Source: Tiliqua scincoides
Taxonomy: Eukaryota; Chordata; Lepidosauria; Squamata; Scincidae
Assembly: GCF_035046505.1 (NCBI RefSeq)
Contig: NC_089829.1
Location: forward strand, 1,968,001 to 2,032,000
Length of the DNA: 64,000 nucleotides
Direction: 5' to 3'
The translations under genes and the position numbers were made by a program. The notes beneath the pieces are model-generated. The model saw only the letters and a program-made list of their open reading frames with translations. It was not told the DNA's origin and did not search any database. How positions within the stretch are numbered: the first letter of the stretch is position 1; every line of letters starts with the position of its first letter. Shown piece by piece: positions 1 through 9,180 of the stretch.

Positions 1-462
1 GTTCACAAAGCGGTTTACAGAGAAAAATCAAATAACTAAATGGCTAACTAAATTACACACCCACTCTCTGCTTCCTGGACCTCAACCAGTTCCTAATCCA
101 GGAGAGGACCTGCCCTCTAATTCCCTGACTGTGGAGTTTTTTCAGTAGCCTTTGGTGAGGGACCGTGTCAAACGCCTTCTGAAAGTCCAGGTATATAATG
201 TCCGTGGGTTCTCCTGCATCCACACGCCTGTTGCCCTTTTCAAAGAATTCCATAAGGTTCCTGAGGCAAGATTTACCCTTACAGAAGCCAGGCTGATACT
301 CCCTCTGCAAGGCTTGTTCGTCTATGTGTTTTGAGATTCTATCTTTAATGAGGCATCCACCATCTTACCCAGAACAGACATTAGGCTGACTGGTCTATAA
401 TTACCTGGGTCCCCTCTCCTTCTGTTTTTAAAGATCAGTGTGACATTTGCTATCCTCTAATC
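1..462 (-). mobile_element. CR1-clade LINE, reverse transcriptase part (left half of the outer element)
   Basis: On the minus strand 310-53 reads as CR1 reverse transcriptase, with FCKGKSCLRNLMEFFEK followed by IIYLDFQKAFDTVPHQRLLK, the region before the catalytic YADD box. From 310 to about 449 the match continues in other frames, so this copy is decayed. The element runs off the left edge. The same CR1 resumes at 4946, because an I/jockey-group LINE has inserted between. The junction word gctatcctctaatc (449-462) is repeated as gctatcctccaatc at 4946-4959, a 14-bp target-site duplication with one mismatch. Assignment to CR1 is secure; the subfamily is not determined. Confidence 0.85.
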
Positions 463-980
463 AGTTTCAGTTTCAATTTATTTGCTTAAAACCATAGGTC
501 GTCACAATACATTAAAAGAAAAACAACAACAAAATATATAACAATAAAAACACTCATCCTTAAGATTTATGGAGTTTTGCACGGATCTTTTTTGCGGCTT
601 TGGCAAACTTTGCTACTTGATAGGTGATAGTAACATCTGTACCAGCAAGCAAACTGCATAGCTGAGCAGGCAAGGGTCTATCATGCAATGATCTAAGTAT
701 ACCAGCAAGAAATTGATTCCTAGGATGTTCATACAAGGGACAATTAAATAGTGAAAGATATCATCAATAACCCCTAGTCCACATAGACAAACTCTTTGAT
801 AAAAGGGGTTATTATTATATTTCCCCTCCAACCAGGCCGATGGCATACATTGAAAGCGAAGGGCTGTAAATGCTTTTCGTATCGGAGCAGCAGTTAAATT
901 TATAAAATAATTTTCCAAACCAAAAGATTTTCCAAACCAAAACATGAAACCAAAATGCAGATGACATTTGGGAAATAATA

Positions 981-1570
981 AGGTGCAATAAAAGGTGCAA
1001 AAGAGAGCGACTAAGATGATTACGGGGCTGGGGCACCTTCCTTACGAGGAAAGGCTATGGCGTTTGGGCCTCTTCAGCCTAGAAAAGAGACGCTTGAGGG
1101 GGGACATGATTGAGACATAAAAAATTATGCAGGGAATGGACAGAGTGGATAGGGAGATGCTCTTTACACTCTCACATAACACCAGAACCAGGGAACATCC
1201 ACTAAAATTGAGTGTTGGGCGGGTTAGGACAGACAGAAGAAAATATTTCTTTACTCAGCGTGTGGTCGGTCTGTGGAACTCCTTGCCACAGGATGTGGTG
1301 CTGGCGTCTAGCCTAGACGCCTTTAAAAGGGGATTGGACGAGTTTCTGGAGGAAAAATCCATTATGGGGTACAAGCCATGATGTGTATGCGGAACCTCCT
1401 GAATTTAGAAATGGGTTATGTCAGAATGCCAGATGCAGGGGAGGCACCAGGATGAGGTCTCTTGTTATCTGGTGTGCTCCCTGGGGCATTTGGTGGGCTG
1501 CTGTGAGATACAGGAAGCTGGACTAGATGGGCCTGTGGGCTGATCCAGTGGGGCTGTTCTTATGTTCTTA
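981..1570 (+). mobile_element. CR1 LINE, 3' end (inserted in the I/jockey-group LINE)
   Basis: This is the plus-strand 3' part of a CR1, covering the end of the reverse transcriptase (readable codons at 1127-1381, with MDRVDREMLFTLSHNTRTR and VVGLWNSLPQDVV) and the 3' UTR, ending in a tail made of ttcttatg units at about 1557-1570. It interrupts the minus-strand LINE between its C-terminal tail (613-945) and 1573. No clear target-site duplication was seen, which is usual for CR1. Near-identical 3' ends recur at 27634-28710 (minus) and 36300-36857 (plus), so one subfamily supplied all three. Confidence 0.85.
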
Positions 1571-2115
1571 ATACATAAATCCATCCTCTTAGAATAAAGG
1601 CTAATTTTTTCTTTGAGCAACATCTTGATTTCATTAGTAATAAGAGTAGGAAGGGACTCTACATTGAGTCCATATTCATCCATTATAGGTCTAACCCAGG
1701 GGTCGGCAGCCTGCTGCTCTAGAGCCGCATGTGGCTCTTTCAGATGTCTGCTGCGGCTCCTTCCGGTGAAAGTGGCAACAGGAGGCACCTGTGCTGGGAG
1801 TGCAGGCTGCTTCCCTCCTCTCCTTTCACCCCCACCTGCCCCGCATTGGTTTCCCTTTTCAATTTTGCCCGCTCTGCAGGCTTAAGGTCCCTGTTTTTCC
1901 CTTCCTCAACTCTCCAGCATGCTCAGCCAATCAGCATCCAGCAGGCTCCTGGCTTTTTCTGTAGGAATGGCTCAGGGCCTTTCACTGGCTGACCACCAGC
2001 CAATCCTGAGCCGCCCTCCTCCTCAGCCATTGCGAGCCCTTGCAGCCCGCCTTTCCCTGAGCAGGTCCTCACTCAGTGCAAGGAGAGGCTTTTCCTCCAC
2101 AGCAGAGGAGACATC

Positions 2116-2660
2116 CTGTGTCTACTCAGTAGTAAGCCCCATTACAGTGGATGAAGCTTGCTCCCAGGAAAGGGTGCCTGGGATTGCAGCCGTGGAGCCT
2201 GCTCCTACGCGTGTCTACTCAGTTGTAAGCCCCATTACAGAGGATGAAGCTTACTCCCAGGAAAGGGTGCCTGGGATGGCAGCCTTGAAGCCTGCTCAAG
2301 GCCAAGCGCAAGGACGGGTGAGTGGGAGCCCGCACAGGTCTGTTCCAGAGTAAGCCCCGATGTAGTCCCTGGGCTACTCCCAGGAAGGTGTGGAGGGCTG
2401 TATCCTCAGCCTCCTCCTGTGCAGGTCTACTCACAAGTAAGCCCCGCTGTAGTCAGTGGGGCTTCCTCCTAGGAAGGTGCTGCAGCCTGAGCCCCCTCCT
2501 ATGCAGGTCTACTCACAAGTAGTCAGTGAGGCTTCCTCCCAGGAAAGTGTGGAGAAGACTGCAGCCTGAGAGCTCCAACCAACTTGTCTGCTCAGAAGTC
2601 CCATTGTAGCCAATGGGGCTTACTCCCAGGATAGTGTGGAGAGGGTTGCAGCCTGAATGA
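2116..2660. repeat. Tandem array of about six units of a short palindromic repeat inside the hAT
   Basis: About six diverged copies, spaced 75-130 bp, start near 2116, 2209, 2338, 2422, 2503 and 2584. Each has the order 'tctactcag . agtaagcccc . attgtagtcaatgg-like . ggcttactcccagga . ggattgcagcc'. The core is an imperfect inverted repeat (taagccccat ... atggggctta), so each unit can form a hairpin. Single copies of the same unit occur at 23026-23105 and 39027-39104, so it is a dispersed family. Confidence 0.75.
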
Positions 2661-2869
2661 GGGAGGACAGGCAGGGCAAAGCTGGCCTGTGGTTGCCCCC
2701 CATTTCTCCCCCCCAGCTCTGGCTTCTTCTCTTCCCCACCTCTGGAGTCTGTGTCCTTTTTTTCCTTTCAGCAGGTGCCTCTGGAAGGTGGGGGGGGGGG
2801 TTTCTTTAGTATCCATAAGCAGATAAGCAGATGTCATAACCACCATATGTATTGGAATCCTGGAAGATC

Positions 2870-3380
2870 TGGTGAGGAGGTAGATGTGGTGTCAGCAGTG
2901 GCCCCTTTAAGGGTCAGGCCTGGGCATCCAGCAGAGTGTGCTGCACAGCTGCAGCCACTTGAAGGCAATAGGGCCCTCAAGGATATAAGGAGCACCTGAG
3001 GAAGGGGGTGTGGGTTGTAGAAGGAGTGCAGGTTGGAGGGGAGGCTTGGCTTATTGACTTTAACTTGGATACTCTGACTGGTTTGACTGACTTACTTTGG
3101 AATCTGATCTTGGACTGTGACTTGGCTTATTGACTTTGGACTGCCCTGGATGCTCTGACTGACTTTGTGACTAATGGACTGCTGGAGACACTGGCGTTTG
3201 GTGTGTGGCTGCTGTGCCCAAGACCTGCTGAGGACCCAGGGTCTGCTGTAGTGGCGGGAGGCTGCTGGCAGGAGAGAGGACCTCTGCAGGTTGAACAGGC
3301 GAGCTACCCTGGAGGTGGGGTCCAGCAGGACTGCAGGGCAGAACCAGGGTCATTTGTTGGGGGAAAGAAGGGGAGCTAAT
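2870..3380 (+). other. Promoter-like segment of unknown origin inside the hAT
   Basis: The segment has a TATA-like box (ggatataagg, about 2979-2988) and, about 60-180 bp further on, two related blocks of ttggcttattgacttt and ctctgactg (about 3045-3180). It resembles the start of a transcription unit or a fragment of a retroelement terminal repeat. No coding content was recognised. If retroviral-like it is a decayed fossil. Low certainty. Confidence 0.3.
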
Positions 3381-4945
3381 TTGCTTAAAATGGGCCTAAT
3401 CTCCAGGCAGAGAATGGCCTTGGAATCAGGCAAAACACCATAGAGGACCAGGCATCTGAAAACACAGGACAAGAATGTATGACAAAACTAACTAAAAGCT
3501 ACAAGAGGGGGCTACATTATAAAAATGGGACCTATAAGAGCATAAAGGTGGAAAAAAAACTATATATGTAGTATTATCTTCATTTTAGATGTCAAAAGTG
3601 TTTTGTGGCTCCTGAGGTTTTTTTTCTTCCGGAAAATGGGTCCAAATTGCTCTTTGAGTGTTTAAGGTTGCCGACCCCTGGTCTAACCAAATTTGCCCAA
3701 GACTCTTGTGCAGGATTTTGAAGTTGTTCTAAAAAACATTTCTTTGGAAGGCAGGAATCATTCATGGAGTTCAATTTTAACCAGTACCTAATGAGTGCAA
3801 TATGACAGCTAGCTTCAATTGAAATCAATCCCACCTCAGCTCTTAAATATACAATTGGCGTTGCACGGGGAACAGATAAAAGAGATCGTATAAAAGAATT
3901 CTGGGCCAATTCCAAAATAGGGGACTTTGTATATCCCCAGACCTCAGCCCCATAGGTTATTTGAGGAATTATTTTTTTGGCAAACACCTCAACAGCTGGA
4001 GCAACTAAACTTCCCCGTGAACTCTAGTAAATCGAAGTAAAGATTGAGTAGAATGAGTCGCTTTCAAATTAACTGCATTAAAATGGTACTTCCATGAGAG
4101 CTGAGCACTAAAATGGAGACCAAGATAACTAAAAGCACCAAGCTGTTGAATAGGTTTTCCATCAAGGTTCCATCTATGAGTTTTTCTGTTCCTCCCAAAA
4201 ACTACAACTTTAGTTTTGGCATAATTAATAGCCAAATATTCTCTTGTGCAAAACTTACTCAATTTGAGCAAAAGCCTCCGCATACCCACAAGAGTGGTAG
4301 AAATCATTGCAATATCATCAGCATATAAAAGAATTGAGAGCTTAACATCCCAAACTGAAAGTGGAAAAAAATCTGGGCCACTCAATTCCTGTACAATATC
4401 ATTAATATAAAAGTTTAAAAGAAAGGGAGCCAACAGGCATCCCTGCCGAACTCCTCTGTCTACAGGAATTGCCTCAGAAAGCAACCCATTCACCCCTAAT
4501 CTGACTCTAAGACTGGTGTTTGAATGTAGCATCTGGATTAAAAACAACAATCTTCTGTCAATATTAGTCATAGCCAATTTTTGCCACAAATGGTCTCTAT
4601 TAAGATCAAAGGCTGTGCTAAAATCCACAAAAGTGACATAAATCTTCTTTTTACCCAACTGGGAGTATTTTTGAATCAAATGATGGAGTACAAAGCATTG
4701 GTCTATAGTGGATTTCCCCTTTTGAAACCCAGCCTGTTCTTCTGCAATTATTGAATTCTCAGCAGCCCAATGCTCTAGTTTACTCAATAAATATTTAGAA
4801 TACAATTTAGAAATTATACTAATAGGCCTAAAATTCTTTGGGTCAGCCTTAGAGCCTTTTTTATGGATAGGGACAATAACACTAACTTGCCACCCCTGTG
4901 GTATTTTCCCAGACTGATTTATATAAGAAAACAACTTAGCAAGAA

Positions 4946-6400
4946 GCTATCCTCCAATCCTCTGGCACTGTGGCCGTTTTGAGAGACAAGTTGCATATTT
5001 TAGTCAAGAGATCAGCAACTTCACTCTTCAGTTCCTTAATAACTCTTGGGTGGATGCCATCAGGGCCCGGTGACTTATTGATCTTTAATTTGTCAATTAG
5101 GTCTGAAACATCTGCTCTCTTAACCTCTATCCGACTTAATTCCTTGGTTGGGGAGCCATTCAGGCAGTGGTATCTACCCAAGGTCTTCTGCCGTGAAGAC
5201 AAGACGCAAAGAACTCATTTAATTTATCTGCCATCTCTAAGTCTCCTTTCAACTCCCCTTTCCCTCCCTCACCATCCAGAGGGCCAACCGCTTCTCTGGC
5301 GGCTTTCCTGCTTCTAACATATTTGAAAAGCTTTTAATGTTCCCCTTAATGTTGCTGGCCATGTGTTCCTCATAGTCTGTTTTGGCCTCCCGAATCACCT
5401 TCTTACATTTATTTTGCCATAGTTTACGTTCCTTTTTATTCTCCTCATTAGGGCAAGACTTCCATTTACGAAAGGAAGCTTCCTTGCTCTTTACGGCCTC
5501 TCTGACTTGTCTCATTAGCCATGCAGGCACCTCCTGGACTTAGTGGAGCCCTTCTTCCTTTGCGGTATACACTTATGCTGGGCCTCTATTACTGATGTTT
5601 TAAACAGCTGCCATGCACTCTGGAGAGATAGGACCCTCTTTACCTTTCCTTTCAACTTCTTCTTAACTAACCTCATTTGAGGGAAGTTCGCCTTTCGGGT
5701 TTTTGTGTTAGATTTGTTTGACACTCTTCCCCTGACATGCATGGTGAAACTAATTGCAGCATGGTCACTGTTCCCCAATGGCTCAGTAACATTTTCCTCT
5801 CTAACCAGGTCCTGAGTGCCACACAGTACTAAATCCATAGTCGCTTGTCCTCTGGTGAGCGCCATGACTAGTTGCTCTAAAGCACAATCATTTAGCATGT
5901 CAAGAAAACCAGTTTCTGTTTCATGACCAGAGCACGAATTGACCCAGTCAATGTGAGGAAAACTGAAGTCCCCTATGAATACAACCCTGTCTCTCGTCGA
6001 CACCTCCCTGATCTGTTTTCTCATTTCAAGGTCCCCTTCTGGTTTCTGGTCCGGAGGACGATAGCATGCCCCCAGTATTACATCGCTCCTCAAATCTGGT
6101 AATTTAACTCACAGTGATTTTGTAGTGGAGTCGGACCCGACTTCAATCTCTACTTTGCTGGATTCCACCCCTTCTTTAACATAAATGGCCACCCCACCAC
6201 CAAAACGCCCTTCTCTGTCCCTCCTATAGAGTTTATAGCCCGGGATTCCCACTGGTTCTCTGCATTCCACCATGTTTCCAGTATGCCCACTATGTCAATG
6301 TTTTCCCTTGTCACCAGACATTCCAGTTCTCCCATCTTTCTCAGAGACTTCAGGCATTTGCATAAAAGCACTTGTATATGGAGTCCCCCAAGATGGGCTA
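4946..6400 (-). mobile_element. CR1-clade LINE, endonuclease and start of reverse transcriptase (right half of the outer element)
   Basis: Minus-strand coding pieces give, from 5' to 3': the endonuclease start (6371-6150, LECLVTRENIDIVGILETWW); the endonuclease core (6093-5515, GACYRPPDQ, VFIGDFSFPHIDW, with GNSDHAAISF near the end); the linker (5530-5249); and the entry to the reverse transcriptase (5202-4936, INKSPGPDGIHPRVIKEL, then VPEDWRIAS). These pieces lie in different frames, so the copy is inactive. The reverse transcriptase continues at 462 and below, beyond the inserted LINE. Endonuclease plus KSPGPDGIHP is diagnostic for CR1. The 5' boundary near 6400 is approximate. Confidence 0.85.
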
Positions 6401-8570
6401 CTTATGCAGCAAGGCTGGGGCTGCAAATGTTCACGGGATGCTCCTTGTGAGCTCAGTCTGTATCTCACTGCTCCTCTTGGTGATGTTTCTCTCTCCTCCT
6501 CTCCCCACCTGGCAGCTTTACCCCAAAAAAGTTCAGACTGGCTTTGCCCAACTGAAGGGATGGGCAGTGGGGCCTTGGTGGTGAGACTAACATACTAAGA
6601 ATAGCTGCAGGCGGCCGTGTGTTTTGTGGCACCCCTGTGATGCAGTTAGCACCACAGCCCCAACACGCCAAGCATTTTGCACTTTTATTTGAACAAACTC
6701 TATGGGGCCCTTCATGGCATGCCTCCGCCCTGTGCCAGGCTGCTCTTGCCAGAGTCCACGCCTGTTTCCTGGTGATGTCAGCGTCTTTGGAAAGTTGGGG
6801 TTTCCTTTGCCCACGCAGGACTGCTGGATTATCCTGAGTTGAGAAGAAGCTGAATGGTGGATCTTGGACCTGGGGTGAAGCCCTCCACGTGCTGGTCTTG
6901 AAAGGTAGAGGGAGTGAGCAGAGTTCCTGCTGGAATCTAGTGCATGATAATAGTGCAATTCTAGTGCATGAATCTAGTGCAATAGGTCAGAACTCTGGGG
7001 GCAAAAGGATTCTGCCTTAGCTGGAAATGTGGGCAGCCACATTCCAGAAAGATGGATGGAGGGCCCGTGTCTTGGCTCTCTGTGGCTTCTGTAATTGGAC
7101 TCCCTTGTTTCTTCCCAAGATTGATGTGATGCTGATGTTCCTCCAAGGCGGTTTTTCTCCCTGCCTGAACCATTTGATTCTTCTGAGCTGAATGCAATTA
7201 TGAGTTGGCAGCAGGAAGAATCGTCCCACTGTACAAAACAGATTTTCCTTTTGACCAAGGTGTTGGTGATCCAGTGGGATCTCTGTCTGAACAGCCAGCC
7301 AGTCCCAGGCGCTTCTCCACCCTGAGCCTCTCAGTCTCTTCCCTTCTGTACTCTGGTGAATGGCTGGTTAAAGGCCACAGAAGGCAGAAGCTGTTCTGAG
7401 GGGCTCCTTGCAAGAACCCCAAGCAGACTTCAAGAGTTGGGTGCTGGGGGGGGGGGGGAGGACTCAAGAGTTTACAGCTCCTTGTGTATATCAAAAGCTT
7501 CCACTTGGCCAGAGAATGCTGATGTGGAGCACATCACATGTCTTTCTGCCACATTTCCCCCCATTTAGCTAGGACGAAGGCAGCCAAGCCTGAAGGTGTG
7601 CTCTTGTGTCACCTTGCATCAAATGGTCTGTGGTCTTTCTCAGCATGTCCTTTCTCTTTGTCCAGCCCCTGTCAGACGTGCATGAAGAACCCCCCTCCCC
7701 CCCTTTTTCTGGCCCGTCCTACTGCAGTCAAGCGTCTCCTTTTTTAAAAAGGATTGCTGCAGGCGCTAAAAGAGTCTATAGTTTGCAGTGCCCATCTGGA
7801 TGCCATTACAGCCCTGGAGACGGAATAGAGACATGGAGACGCGTGAGGTTTTGGAGCAGGTCTTCTTCAGCCTGGGAAGCTGCTGTTGTGCTGCATCAGG
7901 CCCTGGGCAAGCCAGCTCAGCAACGGCCACACAGGCTGGCAGCAGCTCTGACGGGGCCACTGCCAGCCCGATCTGGGGAAAGTGCCAGGGGTTGAATGTG
8001 GGCCCTCCTGCATGCATGTCTCAGTTGGACAGCTGCAGGAGGAGAGGGGCCTGGACAGTGTGCTAAGGCAGGCGCTTGGGCTCAGGCCCCCCCACAGCTT
8101 CTCTACTCAAGCATGGCGCTTCCAGTGAGCCAGGGCTGCGCTCTGTGGAAGGAGATTCACCCACTGAATCTGGCGTTGGTGCCCCCTCCGTTGCTGGAAG
8201 AGGGCTATAGCGGATCTGTGCCCCCAGGCCTCTCCCCCACAGCTGCATTCCAGAATGGGCAGAGCTTGTTAGGAACACGGGTGGGGGGGGGGCGTTGTGA
8301 TGCTCTGTGCGTCAACAGGGGGCGCTCTTGCACCAGCAAAGCTTCAGGAAGAGAGGATGCGAAAATGTGGGGTTTAGGTCCGTGGCAAAAGAGGACTTCC
8401 TTGGAGGCGCCTCCTCCGCTGCCGAGGCCACGCAGCTCCCCAGGAAGCCCATTTAACACACACACCCCACCCAAGAGGCCTCTCTGCCCAGCGCTGAAGG
8501 GTGTGGGGCTCTGCCCGGGCACAGCTCATTTCGATCGCCAAGGAGAGCTACTCAAACGGAGTGGCGAAGC
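6401..8570. other. Intergenic stretch without a recognised gene
   Basis: No exon with splice sites and family similarity was found on either strand. About 7850-8030 has a weak resemblance to degenerate tRNA-type SINE sequence (gttgaatgtgggccctcctgcatgc). There is a G run at 7446-7458. Several frames stay open only because the DNA is GC-rich. Confidence 0.5.
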
Positions 8571-8574
8571 GATG

Positions 8575-8660
8575 GAGCAGTGACTGGGAACTGCACGACT
8601 TGTGGAACTCCCTGCCACAAGATGAAGCCTCGCGCACTCCCTCCGAAGGCATTCGCTGGA
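8575..8660 (+). mobile_element. Small CR1 3' fragment at the edge of the FAM131C CpG island
   Basis: gtggaactccctgccacaag (8600-8619) matches the CR1 word encoding LWNSLPQ, and what follows keeps the spacing of the CR1 end but with many A/T to G/C changes. Short and diverged. Confidence 0.55.
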
Positions 8661-9180
8661 TCCGCGGAGCGAAGGTCCAAGGTCACTCGGGGCCGCGTCG
8701 GAGAAGCAGAGCCTCCCCCTCAGGGGCACTCCCCTTGCCGGGAAACGACGGCGAGGGCCGCTGCCCGGAGCCTCCGGTCGGCCGCTGCGGGGCCAGGGCG
8801 GTCTTCCCCACGGCAGCGCCGGGCAGCCAGCCTGGCCCCGCAGGAGGCGCGGGCGCTCCGTGCGGGAAGCGGTGCGTTCCTCGGCGGCCCCGCGGCCTCC
8901 GGCCCCGCGCGCGCGCGCGCCGGAGGGCCGCCTCTGCCCCGAGGCGCGCGCAGCTGTCAGCCGGCTGGGCTCGGCTCCGCGTCCCGCCGCTCCGCCTCCC
9001 GGTCCAGCCAAGCAGCCTCCATGCGCCGCGCAGGCGACCCCCGCCATGGGCTCCTGCCTGACCAGAGGTACGTCCCTTCGCAGGGCGGGGCGTCTCCACG
9101 GGCGCCTCCCTCGGGAGCAGCGGAGGGGCGGCCCGGCCCCGGAGGGCATCTAGCCCGCCCGGCGCTGGGGAAGGCTCCGG
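8640..9180. promoter_or_regulatory. CpG island, probable FAM131C promoter
   Basis: Very GC-rich and CpG-dense (for example the gcgcgcgcgcgc run near 8907-8919), enclosing the first coding exon of FAM131C (9046-9067) and its consensus splice donor. No TATA box was seen, as usual for CpG-island promoters. The transcription start is inferred to lie some tens to hundreds of bases before 9046. Confidence 0.7.

Larger units (their letters stand above)
1697..3680. mobile_element. Non-autonomous hAT DNA transposon with 8-bp target-site duplication
   Basis: The left end begins caggggtcggcagcctg and the right end is its inverted copy, aaggttgccgacccctg. The 8-bp word gtctaacc flanks it on both sides (1689-1696 and 3681-3688), as expected for hAT. 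The subterminal parts are also hAT-like (gccgcatgtggctctttcag on the left, gctctttgagtg on the right). No transposase frame is visible, so the 1984-bp element would need a transposase supplied by another copy. It carries a tandem array (2116-2660) and a TATA-containing segment (about 2870-3380) that look acquired. It sits inside the I/jockey-group LINE. Confidence 0.88.
463..4945 (-). mobile_element. 5'-truncated I/jockey-group LINE (Vingi-like?), interrupted by a CR1 and a hAT
   Basis: Minus-strand LINE inserted in the outer CR1 and flanked by a 14-bp target-site duplication. The longest coding piece is 4934-4005 (309 codons): reverse transcriptase with VIVPIHKKGSKADPKNFRPIS, FVDFSTAFDLNRD, GVRQGCLLAP and the catalytic box LLYADDIAMIS. 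3987-3592 carries the next domain, 1690-1573 a further piece, and 945-613 the C-terminal cysteine-rich tail. Coding is thus split by two later insertions, a plus-strand CR1 (about 981-1570) and a hAT (1697-3680). The copy starts inside the reverse transcriptase, so it was 5'-truncated at insertion. Group assignment rests on the reverse transcriptase style recalled from memory; Vingi is a guess. Confidence 0.8.
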
